A stretch of DNA of 64,000 nucleotides from ZC4RG29 sp036273935 (GTDB lineage: Bacteria > Bacteroidota > Bacteroidia > Cytophagales > Cyclobacteriaceae): contig DASUGQ010000228.1 in the NCBI GenBank assembly GCA_036273935.1, positions 1-64,000 of the forward strand, read 5' to 3'. The notes beneath the pieces are model-generated. The model was not told the origin of the DNA. It saw only the letters and a list, made by a program, of their open reading frames with translations, and ran no database searches. Below are positions 8,479 through 17,446 of this stretch, piece after piece (position 1 is the first letter of the stretch; the number at the start of each line of letters is the position of its first letter). Both the position numbers and the translations under genes were made by a program.

Positions 8479-9147
8479 ATGAAAAGTGTGATGCTAACAA
8501 AATGGACATATGTTATAAAGCGAAAAATACACGTTGCCGTTACGGCAATGATGTTTTTGTTGTTGCTGCTCGTCACACACTTGATTGATAAAAGGCAATT
8601 CAACAATCTTCACCGATCGTTCACTTCGGTTTATGAGGACCGGTTGCTGGCGCAAGCGTATATCTATGAAATAGCCGACGAATTAAATGCGAAAAGAATC
8701 GCTCTTATTGACAATTCTCACCTTGGATTCAAAGGGGATAGATCGTTATCAAATAGCCGAATTGACCTTTTAATATCCGACTTGAGGAAAACAACGCTTA
8801 CTCGTGAAGAGGCTTCTTTATTGGTTGGGTTGATACAAGAGTTCGATGCTCTTAAGGTTATGGAGGGACCAGGTGTGTCAATGAATGAAAAAAGAGATAG
8901 TCGTTCGTTGGATGCAATTGTGGTGCAATACGGGAAGCTTGGCGAAAAATTATCACGACTTTCGAAGATTCAGGTAGAAGAAGTCCAGAAGGTGATGGCG
9001 TCTTCGAATAGCCTTAGGTCATTAAGTTACCTTAATTCTCAGACGGAGATTGCAGTGCTTATTTTTGCGGGGCTGGGGGTTCAGGTGCTGATACTAGCTG
9101 CGAAGCCAACGAGACCTAAAATTTTACTTGGTTCAAGACTCAACTAA
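8479..9147 (+). CDS. MCP four-helix-bundle domain membrane sensor
   Basis: The ATG at 8479 is preceded by an AAGGACGAGGA ribosome-binding sequence, so the TTG at 8464 is not used. The roughly 222-residue protein has an N-terminal membrane helix (VAVTAMMFLLLLLVTHLI), a periplasmic helical part (SVYEDRLLAQAYIYEIADEL) and a second helix near the C-terminus (IAVLIFAGLGVQVLILA). It resembles the stand-alone 4HB_MCP ligand-binding proteins of Bacteroidota, with no signalling domain attached. Its ligand and partner are unknown. Confidence 0.65.
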   Translation: MKSVMLTKWTYVIKRKIHVAVTAMMFLLLLLVTHLIDKRQFNNLHRSFTSVYEDRLLAQAYIYEIADELNAKRIALIDNSHLGFKGDRSLSNSRIDLLISDLRKTTLTREEASLLVGLIQEFDALKVMEGPGVSMNEKRDSRSLDAIVVQYGKLGEKLSRLSKIQVEEVQKVMASSNSLRSLSYLNSQTEIAVLIFAGLGVQVLILAAKPTRPKILLGSRLN

Positions 9148-9590
9148 CGGCTTTTTCGGTGACTTAATCCAGCAGCACAAGGTTGCTGAAGACGATTTTT
9201 TTATCCTGATTATTGGCTGAAATTTTTGTTACTCGACTGTTATAGTAACAACAGAGTAACAAGCGCCCCCCTCTCGAGGGCTGACCTAAACATGGTAAAA
9301 AAGCGTCAAGTGATTAGTATTCAAGCACAATCACCGAAAGTGTGCTTCACCGTTTCCCTAATTTTTAACGCCTCTCAAAAATCATTTGCTTTTTCGATTA
9401 GCTGGTTATTTTGACGATTACACTTGGGCATAGCGTATCGCATCCGTTCCCTGGCTTGTTAACCCATGGCCATTCCTAGCATCATAAAACAGTGCCCTGG
9501 CGTGTCATCCTCTTTTGATAGGACATGACTCTTTTGTTCCTTCGCGCGATTAACTATTCGTTCAGCATGGCTGTAAGCATAGACACTTAA
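9148..9590. other. Non-coding gap before the aconitase relic
   Basis: A weak hairpin CAGCA/TGCTG followed by a T-run near 9168-9203 may be the terminator of the sensor gene. The rest shows only stop-rich sequence; a 62-codon plus-strand ORF here has no recognisable features. Confidence 0.4.
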
Positions 9591-10714
9591 TCAATCACAG
9601 AAACCAATAGTAGCAATCTCATGAAGAAGATACTGTTCATGTTCTATTGTATCAGTGTACATTATATCTTCAGCGCCGGTTCGCCACAGCACATTGGATT
9701 TACAATACGTTTCAACTAAGTTAACTTGCTCTTCAGAACGATTGCTTTTTCGCATGTATTCAAGGGTCTTATCATCGATCGGAAAATAGGTTACTGTGCA
9801 GCCGAATTCAGGGGACATATTGCCTATGGTCGAGCGATCAGGCTCAGAAAGACTACCCAGCCCAGGTCCAAAAACCTCTACAAATTTTCTGACCACACCA
9901 AATCTTCTTAATAGTTCCGCAATTGTCAACACCAAATCTGTGGCATTGGAACCAATCGGAAGCTGACCGGTTAGTTTTAGTCCAATTACTTCGGGCATAA
10001 TAAAATAAATTGGCTGGCCTAGGATTGCTGCTTCAGCTTCAATGCCACCTACACCCCACGCCAATACGCCAATTCCATTTACCATTGGTGTGTGACTATC
10101 TGTACCTACCAATGTATCCGGAAATATTTCTCCATTTCTTTCAACAACACCTTTCGATAGGTACTCCGGGTTAACTTGGTGACAATACCCATTCCGGGAG
10201 AAACCACACTGAAGTTCTTAAATGATTTTTGTGCCCACTTTAAAAATCGATACCGCTCATGATTACGCTCGTACTCTTGTTCGATATTTCGCGCATAGGC
10301 ATAATCAGTTCCGAAGTAATCTACCTGAACAGAATGGTCAATAACAAGATCAACCGGTATTAACGGATTTATCTCTTCAGGATTTCTTCCTTTTCTTGCA
10401 GCTTCTGCGCGTAATGAGGCAATGTCAACTACAGCGGAAATACCAGTAAAATCCTGCATCAATACACGAGACGGCTTAAACGGAATATCCTTGTCGGATC
10501 CTGTTGGTTTCCACTGAAGAATAGTTTCAATGTTTTCTAAGGTAACTGCAAATCATCATAATTACGTAATGCATTTTCCAACAAAATGCGAATGGAAAAA
10601 AGGCAGCCTGCTGATACCATGTCCCTGTAATTCAAGTTCTGCAAGGCTATAATATGCAAGGCTTCGATGATTTTGTTTTAAGAATTTCTTTACTTGATAT
10701 GGATTCTTGGACAT
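9591..10714 (-). pseudogene. Aconitase N-terminal relic (block A)
   Basis: The minus strand from the ATG at 10714 matches the N-terminal third of the intact aconitase at 52074-54851. It is split by small indels near 10550 and 10600 and by a missing T near 10190 (GMGI then VTK instead of CHQVNLEY). Homology stops near 9645 after YTDTIE, and an unrelated tail leads to a stop at 9591. None of the Fe-S Cys motifs remain, so no enzyme can be made. It follows the block A GAPDH gene as the intact gene neighbours GAPDH in block B. Confidence 0.85.
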
Positions 10715-10824
10715 GATATTGATGTTTAATTACTTATATGTAATATGGGACACCTGAAATTTGAAATAACGAAGTACCGAGCAATCAATAGCGCAGGGCA
10801 TATGCATAACAAAACAACCGCCCT

Positions 10825-11814
10825 TTATAAAGCCTGAATCTGTCGGATCATTTGGTTGGCAAATCCCCATTCATTATCATACCAAGCCATAATTTTCACT
10901 AAATCATTATCTACAACCCGGGTCATTTCTAAATCGACAATAGAGGCAAAAGGACTCTGAACAATATCCGACGAAACTAATGGTTCATTTGAAACCGATA
11001 AAACCAATTTGTACCGGCTGGTTTTTGATTCTTCAGATAGGGTAGCATTAATTTCGTCGACAGAGGTATTCCTTGCAGCGACAAAAGTGATGTCTGAAAT
11101 AGACACGACCGGAACTGGTGTACGGATAGAGATTCCATCAAACTTGTCGTTCAATTGGGGCAGGGCTTTAGTTACAGCAATAGCTGCCCCTGTGGAGGAT
11201 GGAACCAGGTTAACCGCAGCAGCGCGCCCCATTCGCAAATCTCTTCTCGAAGGAGCATCTATTAAGGATTGGGAAGCGGTGTAGGCATGAACGGTATTTA
11301 GAATTGCTTTTCTAATACCTATCCTTCTATCCATGACCTCTGCTATTGGGCCAATGTTATTGGTCGTACAGCTTGCGCATGAGAATATGGATGTTTTTCC
11401 ATCTCGTGTGTTTACACCATGCACCACGGTTGGCGTGCCCTTGCTCTTGGAGGGACCGGATAGCACTACAGTCTTCGCCCCTGCATGAATGTGTTTTTCT
11501 GCATCTTCCCGATTTGTAAAAGATCCAGTACTTTCCATTACTACATCGATATTCAGATTCTTCCAAGGAAGTTTTTCAGGATCTTTTTCGGAGTAGAATG
11601 CAATCCTCTTTCCTTTAACGCGCAAAGTGTTATCTTGAATGCTTACTTCATTTGCATACACCCCATAAACACTGTCATATTTCAGCAGGTATGATGCATT
11701 TTCAATGCTCATTAAATCATTGATCGCAATAACTTCCAGGTCTGGCGTATCCATCATCACCTTCAATGCTGCTCTTCCTATTCTTCCGAAACCATTAATT
11801 GCTATTTTTTTCAT
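10825..11814 (-). CDS. Glyceraldehyde-3-phosphate dehydrogenase (block A)
   Basis: The 329-residue enzyme oxidises glyceraldehyde 3-phosphate to 1,3-bisphosphoglycerate. Visible motifs are the NAD loop INGFGRIGRAALK, the catalytic Cys in SCASCTTNN, its partner His in NTVHAYT, the RMGRAAAVNLVPSSTGAA segment, and the C-terminal WYDNEWGFANQMI. The residue before ASCTTN is Cys rather than the usual Asn, and the paralogue at 54941 shares this. It belongs to a leftward series from the phosphoribosyltransferase gene to the aconitase relic. Confidence 0.92.
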   Translation of the reverse strand: MKKIAINGFGRIGRAALKVMMDTPDLEVIAINDLMSIENASYLLKYDSVYGVYANEVSIQDNTLRVKGKRIAFYSEKDPEKLPWKNLNIDVVMESTGSFTNREDAEKHIHAGAKTVVLSGPSKSKGTPTVVHGVNTRDGKTSIFSCASCTTNNIGPIAEVMDRRIGIRKAILNTVHAYTASQSLIDAPSRRDLRMGRAAAVNLVPSSTGAAIAVTKALPQLNDKFDGISIRTPVPVVSISDITFVAARNTSVDEINATLSEESKTSRYKLVLSVSNEPLVSSDIVQSPFASIVDLEMTRVVDNDLVKIMAWYDNEWGFANQMIRQIQAL

Positions 11815-11903
11815 TATTGAATATCATTAAGTTTAACAGCGACAACTTGTTTCACGGCATGGCTAAAGTCTTACCCAATTGATAGTTTCTTCATACTATT
11901 CAA

Positions 11904-12257
11904 TTAAGTAATTAGCTGCTTAATAAATTCTTTTAGAACAAGTGCCTCATTATGCTCTTCATCTTTTGCACCATAAAGCAAAGTTACCGTTCCTCGTTTC
12001 GCCTGTTCTTTCAATACTAAAATCTGCTCCTTGTTCTTTTTGAGCTCAAGACGATAACGCTTCATGAATTCTTTCCACTTATTTGGATCATGATCAAACC
12101 ATTTTCGGAGGGCCGTACTCGGAGCTATATTTTTCAGCCATAAATCAACTGCTGCTTTTTCTTTTGTGAGACCCCGAGGCCAAAGCCTATCCACAAGAAT
12201 GCGGACGCCGTCTTCTCTATTTGGTTTCTCATAAACTCTTTTGACCTTGATTTTCAT
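11904..12257 (-). CDS. DUF488 family protein (block A)
   Basis: The 117-residue protein carries the family signature RVYEKPNREDGVRILVDRLW, PRGLTKEKA, WFDHDPNKW and LLYGAKDEEHNEALVLKEF. The function of DUF488 is not established. It is nearly identical in design to the copy at 56463 and closer to it than to the broken copy at 4636. Block B has a UspA gene between GAPDH and DUF488; block A has only 90 bp there. Confidence 0.85.
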   Translation of the reverse strand: MKIKVKRVYEKPNREDGVRILVDRLWPRGLTKEKAAVDLWLKNIAPSTALRKWFDHDPNKWKEFMKRYRLELKKNKEQILVLKEQAKRGTVTLLYGAKDEEHNEALVLKEFIKQLIT

Positions 12258-12530
12258 TTTGTGCCTGGCGTATTGCCTACTAATAGTCTCAACAGATCAT
12301 TCAACATCAAAGACCAGCAATTTCGTCAATCATATTTACTAATTCTGTTCCGGAGTAACGATTTTGACATCGGTGTAAATGAAACCTCAACTACGTCCAA
12401 TTTCTTTAACCATTTGCCAAGTCGTATTTACTTGATACACTTTTTCTAGGAACTGGATAATTCATGATGATTAGATTTGCATTTCATTGTTTCTCCTTTT
12501 TAATGCGTATTCCGCCCTCTTTGTACCAGA

Positions 12531-13202
12531 CTAAAACTCCTCTTTTATTATGGAGTTAGTCTCAATACCTAAATGATCTAATTGCTGTTCTACTGCCTCC
12601 ATCATAGGGTCCGGGCCGCATAGATAAACCTTCCCGTTTAGTGTCTTGATATACGCTTTAAGAAACTCCTCTGTGATGTGTCCATAGGCATATCCATCTG
12701 CTTTGTCTCGTGATAAGATATTAATGAAGTTATTCCCTAGCAATTCTCTAAATTCTCGTTCTAGGATGATATCACTTCTTGTTTTGTTGGCAAAGATGAG
12801 CTTGTTGTTACCAATCTCATTCTTCAACTTAAGATATCGAAAGATCGAAATGAATGGAGTAACGCCCGCCCCTCCGGCAATAAAGACACCCTCTCCACTA
12901 TAGTGGATTGCACCAAAAACATCATGTAGAATTAATTCCTCACCTATTCTGAGTTGTAGAAATTGTTTGGTTACACCATTGTGTGCAGGATATGTTTTAA
13001 TCGTAAACTCGAGGTAATCATCGTCTGGAAGACCAGTGAACGTAAATGGTCTTCCTTCGTTCTGCCAACCTTTCTTATTGATCGATAGTTCTGTCGCCTG
13101 CCCGGGTGTGAAACTGTACTCCGAAGGTTTTTCGGTTACAATTTTCAGGACATTATGGGTGAGGTGGTCAATTGATCTTATTTTTACTGTATGCATGTTC
13201 AT
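12531..13202 (-). CDS. FAD/NAD(P) flavodoxin-reductase-like protein (block A)
   Basis: The 223-residue protein has the ferredoxin-NADP reductase fold: an N-terminal FAD barrel with RPFTFTGLP, then a nucleotide domain with GVFIAGGAGVTPFISIF and the C-terminal YLCGPDPMMEAVEQQL. It should move electrons between NAD(P)H and an unknown partner; no ferredoxin domain is attached. It lies between the phosphoribosyltransferase and DUF488 genes. The second start MHTV, two residues in, is also possible. Confidence 0.82.
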   Translation of the reverse strand: MNMHTVKIRSIDHLTHNVLKIVTEKPSEYSFTPGQATELSINKKGWQNEGRPFTFTGLPDDDYLEFTIKTYPAHNGVTKQFLQLRIGEELILHDVFGAIHYSGEGVFIAGGAGVTPFISIFRYLKLKNEIGNNKLIFANKTRSDIILEREFRELLGNNFINILSRDKADGYAYGHITEEFLKAYIKTLNGKVYLCGPDPMMEAVEQQLDHLGIETNSIIKEEF

Positions 13203-13241
13203 TTCATCTGTTGTAATAAAAAGATAGCAACCCCCAAGCTG

Positions 13242-13910
13242 TTAGTTGTGGTTTGATAATTTGCTTTCAACTATTTCTTCAATTGATAGCTTCATTAACT
13301 CACGTACTTCTTCATCAGTTATGGTATCAAAATCCATGTAGCAATTTTTGATTGAGTCCTCAGAGGCCACATGAATAAATATTACTGAATCAGCTTCCTG
13401 TATAACTTCATGGGCAGCACGTTGAGTGATAACAGGAACCGCTACAATTATTTCCTTGGACTCTTTCGCCCGAATTGTTCTCAAGCAACCAAGAATTTCA
13501 TCACTGGTTTGTACAAGATCATCTATCAAAATAACAATCCTGTTGTGAAATTTGGAATCAATGGGGCTATACATATCGGAATATCTGGTAAAAAGCTCAG
13601 ATCGCAACCTACGCGTCTGCTGGTAAATATAGTCTTGAGGAATATCCCTCTGTATACTGTCAGCCACCGTATAGTCGAAACTCACTACACCGATTGATTT
13701 TAACGGATCAGCAGGGTCTTTAATCTTTTCAGTTGGTATGAAAATTAACTCGGCGTCTAGCCTCCTTGCTACATGACTTGCTATGGCTACGGCACCGTTC
13801 GAAATAGCGATTACGCAGCAATTACTATTTTCAAATCTACCAAGGTTAGAAATCAGTTGTTGGGCTGCGTGGTATCTGTTAATAAAATGAGTTGAGCTTT
13901 CGTGTTTCAT
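13242..13910 (-). CDS. Phosphoribosyltransferase-like protein (block A)
   Basis: The start MKHESS at 13910 is chosen because similarity to the block B copy begins there. The product (222 residues) has the PRTase fold: AISNGAVAIASHVARRLDA, the KIKDPADP flexible loop region and the PRPP-loop segment IVILIDDLVQTSDEI. The loop lacks the usual Gly/Ala-Thr-Gly, so PRPP may be bound weakly or the protein may be regulatory. It is the first intact gene downstream of the sigma-54 type promoter at 14352. Confidence 0.75.
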   Translation of the reverse strand: MKHESSTHFINRYHAAQQLISNLGRFENSNCCVIAISNGAVAIASHVARRLDAELIFIPTEKIKDPADPLKSIGVVSFDYTVADSIQRDIPQDYIYQQTRRLRSELFTRYSDMYSPIDSKFHNRIVILIDDLVQTSDEILGCLRTIRAKESKEIIVAVPVITQRAAHEVIQEADSVIFIHVASEDSIKNCYMDFDTITDEEVRELMKLSIEEIVESKLSNHN

Positions 13911-13995
13911 AGAGGTAAAGTTTATTATTTCCAACGAAAAGAGTAACGCGGACTACGCTTGTTATAACTTTCGATATCCCTGAGATGAAATATTG

Positions 13996-14300
13996 TTAAG
14001 GGAGCACCCTCTCATATTTTTTCTTCCAGCGTAGTATCGACCGTTTCAGAGATTCAATTGTTTCTAAAATGGCCACTTCGAATGAATGACTTCGGTTGCT
14101 AGCAAGGCCATTGCCAGGAACTACCAACCTAATTTTCACAGATCCTATTATTTTTGGTACCCGATCTATCAACCTTTAAAGTCACCTTGGGCCTCCATAA
14201 TCATTTCAATATAGCAGCTTAGTTCATAGATTTTATTCTCAACAAGTTCAATTTGCGGATCACTCGCGTGAAAGACTAATGATTGAATGTTAATTTTCAT
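13996..14300 (-). pseudogene. Ribosome hibernation factor (HPF/RaiA) relic
   Basis: From the ATG at 14300 the minus strand reads MKINIQSLVFHASDPQIEL, the start of an HPF/YfiA protein, up to MEAQGD. After two small frame changes the rest follows: VTLKVDR, then KIRLVVPGNGLASNRSHSF and ILETIESLKRSILRWKKKYE, ending at 13996. Intact HPF binds 30S subunits and stores inactive ribosomes. It is the promoter-proximal gene under the site at 14352, so hibernation was once part of this unit. Confidence 0.75.
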
Positions 14301-14351
14301 ACTGATCACAATCATCTATTTCACTTACAAGTAATTTATTATGGAAGTGTA

Positions 14352-14368
14352 TGCAGTATCTATGCCAG
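14352..14368 (-). promoter_or_regulatory. Sigma-54 type promoter, block A
   Basis: The minus strand reads TGGCATAGATACTGCA with GG-N10-GC, the invariant spacing of -24/-12 promoters. It drives leftward into the hpf relic and the phosphoribosyltransferase gene. The same sequence core also forms a near-palindrome TATCTA-TGC-CAGATA. It lies 71 bp from the TACCC palindrome at 14428, as in the two related regions. Confidence 0.7.
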
Positions 14369-14422
14369 ATAACTATGGCCTAGAATGGAGTAATATGAGT
14401 GTATACAAGTATATTACGGTTC

Positions 14423-14445
14423 GATTCTACCCGGTGGGTAGAATC
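14423..14445. promoter_or_regulatory. Palindromic upstream activator site, block A
   Basis: GATTCTACCC and GGGTAGAATC form a perfect 10-bp inverted repeat with spacer GGT. It lies about 70 bp upstream of the -24 box, the range used by sigma-54 enhancer-binding activators. The core TACCC-N3-GGGTA recurs at 58847 and 62087. The protein that binds it is not in the window. Confidence 0.6.
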
Positions 14446-14504
14446 TTCCCAAAAGAGACGGAGTTCAGATACTCAGAAACAAAAATATTTTGTGGTAGGC
14501 CTTG

Positions 14505-14600
14505 CTAACTCCACTCAGGCATATCGAATTACCTCCCCGACTAATTCTGACCGTACATTCCCTGAAAACGAATAACGCAGTTCGGTTTTTCCTACGCTTC
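14505..14600 (-). pseudogene. GT4 glycosyltransferase relic
   Basis: The plus-strand sequence GCATATCGAATTACCTC at about 14519, followed after a divergent stretch by CCTGAAAACGAATAACGCA, matches the GT4 gene at about 61401-61460 with few changes and one indel. It encodes the part reading RYSFSG in the intact protein. Flanking homology is lost on both sides. It shows that block A once carried the GT4 gene next to its activator site. Confidence 0.7.
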
Positions 14601-14693
14601 CTTCAGGGAGAAGTAACGATCATCACCAAGCGAAAAGGAAAAATATCAGCTTGACAGTTAAGGATACAGGAACTGGAATGTGAGCTGCAATAA

Positions 14694-14718
14694 AGAAAAA
14701 AGTTTCGAGCTTTTTTCT
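14694..14718. terminator. A/T-rich hairpin
   Basis: AGAAAAAAG and CTTTTTTCT form a perfect 9-bp inverted repeat with a 7-nt loop TTTCGAG. The T-rich right arm resembles a bidirectional terminator. No intact gene ends here, so it may have belonged to lost genes. Confidence 0.35.
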
Positions 14719-14773
14719 CCACCAACCCATTAGAGCATGAATCCAGCAGTTAGTTTGCGAATCGACAGAAAGA

Positions 14774-14914
14774 CACTCCGCGATAAAATCAAAAAATACA
14801 AATTATAAGCTGGAGTGAAAAGTACCATGTGAATAATTTCTCACCAGGCGGATAGAATCGCTTCCGCCTGATCATAGCCCATTTAACAGATTATTAATGG
14901 TATGCATTTTGGAT
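14774..14914. repeat. Intergenic repeat element, copy 1
   Basis: ACTCCGCGATAAAATC, then AAAAAATA and a partly paired TGGAGTGAAA...TTTCTCACCA, recur at 20281 and 62463. A hairpin CAGGCGGA/TCCGCCTG (14845-14870) is found only here. It ends with TAATGGTATGCATTTTGGAT (14895-14914), repeated at 62588. Copies 1 and 3 precede small redox genes followed by transaldolase, so it may hold their promoter. Confidence 0.6.
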
Positions 14915-14990
14915 TGAATGCACAAAGCGAGCTGTTGACGACACTTGAGTCAATTGATAATTTGTATTAGAGGTGCTGCAAGAACTTTGT

Positions 14991-15196
14991 ATGAACTGTG
15001 GACATTTTAGCACTTGCACATATCGAAAACTAGCACCAAGATTATCATTCAGTGCGAATTGTATGAATGGAGTCGGGAGTGGCAACATGCCAGCTCGATC
15101 CGACTAGAACGATTGTGCGCAACCTGCGCCAATGCTGATGTGTGTAGGCTTCCTCAGCGAGTACCAGGCACATGGCACTGTGAAGAATATGAATGA
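14991..15196 (+). pseudogene. Small Cys-rich protein, frameshifted
   Basis: The ATG at 14991 gives MNCGHFSTCTYRK. One missing A in the run near 15026-15029 then moves the frame, and the rest reads TKIIIQCELYEW, LCATCANADVCRLP and GTWHCEEYE before the stop at 15196. I recognise the pattern, paired Cys motifs and a final WHCEEYE, from small Bacteroidota proteins of unknown function that may bind metal. It stands 200 bp before the transaldolase gene. Confidence 0.6.
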
Positions 15197-15396
15197 GATA
15201 CCAAAACACCGGATATGTTCAATGCACCGTTCAGCTATGGGGAATCAAAACGTCATAAAACAAAACGTGGAAGGAATTCAATAAGCATGCAATATTGATT
15301 GCAGAAGTACAGGGTTAAAATAGACATCGGTGCAGGTCGTGGCCGCTGGGAGGGCAGACAAAAGCAAAGTATTTAGATGACAACCGTAATCATACT

Positions 15397-16494
15397 ATGA
15401 AACACAACAAAATAAACAATATCCAAAATTTAGGTCAGAGTATTTGGCTTGATTTCCTGGATCGGAAAATTATGACCTCAGGAGAACTGGAAAAACTGAT
15501 TAATGAAGACGGTGTCAGAGGAATGACCTCCAACCCCTCAATCTTTGAAAGGGCAATTACCAATAGTTCAGATTATGACGAAGACATCGCAGTACTGTTC
15601 AAACAAAAAAATCGTAACGATGATATCTTCCTTGAGCTGGCAGTGAGTGATATAAAACGTGCAGCCGATTCCTTTAAGTCTGTCTTTATGAAAACCAATG
15701 GCAATGATGGCTATGTAAGTATCGAGGTCTCGCCTCGCCTTGCCCATGATACTGAAGGTACAATTAATCAGGCACGAAGACTTTGGAAAGCTATTAACCG
15801 CAAGAACGTAATGATTAAGATCCCCAGCACGCTGGAAGGTTTACCTGCCATTCGACGCTGCATTAGCGAAGGAATTAATATTAATGTTACACTTCTTTTT
15901 GATTTGCAGCGCTACAAAGAAGTGATCAATGCATACGTACTAGGTCTTAAGGATAGGGTGAGTAATAATCAGCCTATTAATGACATTGCTTCAGTGGCAA
16001 GCTTCTTCCTCAGTCGAATTGATGTAATGATCGATCCTTTATTAGAAAAAAAAGGATTAAATGAACTGAAGGGCCAGGTCGCTATTGCGTGCGCCAAAAA
16101 GGCGTATGATATCTACAAAAATGCATTTGTGAGTGACGCGTTTAAAAAACTTTCAGCAAGAGGCGCCAGACCGCAGCGTTTACTCTGGGCCAGTACAAGT
16201 AGTAAAGATCCCTCATTTAGTGATGTGAAATATGTAGAAGCATTGATAGGTCCCGAAACAATCAACACCCTCTCAATGGAAACGCTTCAAGCCTTCAATG
16301 ATCACGGACATTCTGAAAACCGCTTGGGAGAAAACCTGACAAAAGCAACTCTTTTGCTTTCGTCTTTAAAAGAAAATGGAATTGATATCAACAACATAAC
16401 ACAACAGTTGGAAGACGATGGCCTTCGGAAATTTAACAAGGCATATGATAGCCTGGAGGATGCCATTGAAAAACGAGGAACTGTGCTGAGCTAA
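15397..16494 (+). CDS. tal: Transaldolase (block A)
   Basis: The 365-residue cytosolic enzyme moves dihydroxyacetone units between sugar phosphates in the pentose phosphate pathway. Motifs: GMTSNPSIFERAI near residue 40, SIEVSPRLAHDTEGT, the Schiff-base Lys in VMIKIPST, SFFLSRIDVMIDP and RPQRLLWASTSSKDP. Length matches the long Tal form. A second copy starts at 63270 and a relic lies at 42505. It is read away from the sigma-54 unit, downstream of repeat copy 1. Confidence 0.92.
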   Translation: MKHNKINNIQNLGQSIWLDFLDRKIMTSGELEKLINEDGVRGMTSNPSIFERAITNSSDYDEDIAVLFKQKNRNDDIFLELAVSDIKRAADSFKSVFMKTNGNDGYVSIEVSPRLAHDTEGTINQARRLWKAINRKNVMIKIPSTLEGLPAIRRCISEGININVTLLFDLQRYKEVINAYVLGLKDRVSNNQPINDIASVASFFLSRIDVMIDPLLEKKGLNELKGQVAIACAKKAYDIYKNAFVSDAFKKLSARGARPQRLLWASTSSKDPSFSDVKYVEALIGPETINTLSMETLQAFNDHGHSENRLGENLTKATLLLSSLKENGIDINNITQQLEDDGLRKFNKAYDSLEDAIEKRGTVLS

Positions 16495-16643
16495 GCAAAA
16501 GTCTCAGAGTGAAACCACCTGTACGTAATATTCACGAACCTTCGGCTTACGTGTTCCTGAATTGGCAATAGGCGATGCGTCAGCGAACGTTGAATAATGC
16601 ACCTTAAGAAATTGAGATTGGATATCCACCTTAAAAGCATGAA

Positions 16644-17360
16644 ATGAAAGAACAGGTAATGAAGACTCAACATAAGCACCTTGTGTGGAATCGTGAGAGA
16701 CTACTTACTCGGCCTTTTTTTTCGATAATAATGGCAACCTATAACAGGGCACCGCTTCTGAAAAGAGCTATTGATTCCTTGCTTGCCCAAACCGAAGGAG
16801 ATTGGCAAGCAATTATTGTAGATGATGGAAGTACAGATGATATATATTCACAAATTTCACCTTATCTCAGGTCCTGCGAAAAAATGAAATATTTAAGGAA
16901 GGCTCACAGTGGCGAAGCCATTTCAAAAAATGAAGGGATATGGGCATCGAGTGGGAAGTATATTTCTTTTTTAGATTCTGATGACGAATATCATCCAAGT
17001 CACCTTGAATCCAGGAAAAGTATTCTGATGCAGAATCCATCCGTTAAGTTTCTATATGGTGGTGCAAAGATTATCGGCAACCAATACGTTCCGGATAGAT
17101 TTAATTATTCCAGTAAGATCAACCTTAACAAGTGTGTCATAGGTGGAACTTTCTTCATTGAAAGGAGTATTTTAATCTCCTTAAGTGGATTCAGAAAAAT
17201 GCCTGTTGGAACTGATGCTGATTTATTTGACCGTGCAAAGGATGCTCGAGTCGCGATGATGAAGGTTGATAATACAACTTACATTTATCATCATGAAACA
17301 GAAGATTCTATAACAAATAACTTTTGTGCGAGTGTATTGCCTTCGAAAGCGGAAGGCTGA
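16644..17360 (+). CDS. Family 2 glycosyltransferase
   Basis: The 238-residue protein has the GT-A fold: IIMATYNRAPLLKRAIDSLL, VDDGSTDD for the nucleotide, and the metal-binding SFLDSDDEYHPSHL. It should transfer a sugar from a nucleotide sugar to an unknown acceptor. No membrane helix is seen. MKTQHKH at 16659 is an alternative start. It converges on the GH63-like gene and differs in family from the GT4 protein of block B. Confidence 0.8.
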   Translation: MKEQVMKTQHKHLVWNRERLLTRPFFSIIMATYNRAPLLKRAIDSLLAQTEGDWQAIIVDDGSTDDIYSQISPYLRSCEKMKYLRKAHSGEAISKNEGIWASSGKYISFLDSDDEYHPSHLESRKSILMQNPSVKFLYGGAKIIGNQYVPDRFNYSSKINLNKCVIGGTFFIERSILISLSGFRKMPVGTDADLFDRAKDARVAMMKVDNTTYIYHHETEDSITNNFCASVLPSKAEG

Positions 17361-17446
17361 ATAACCGGAAAGACAATTTTGAATCTCAATTGATGGTTTC
17401 ACAAACCCGTGAAGGCTGCCACCGGCCATTAGTGGACGTTACACAT

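Noticed and set aside
9226..9414. 62-codon plus-strand ORF
   Set aside because: No domain, no ribosome-binding sequence, and an unlike amino-acid composition.
14100..14118. Sigma-54-like TGGCAATGGCCTTGCT on the minus strand
   Set aside because: It has GG-N10-GC but lies inside the hpf relic coding sequence (VPGNGLAS), so it is explained as coding sequence.
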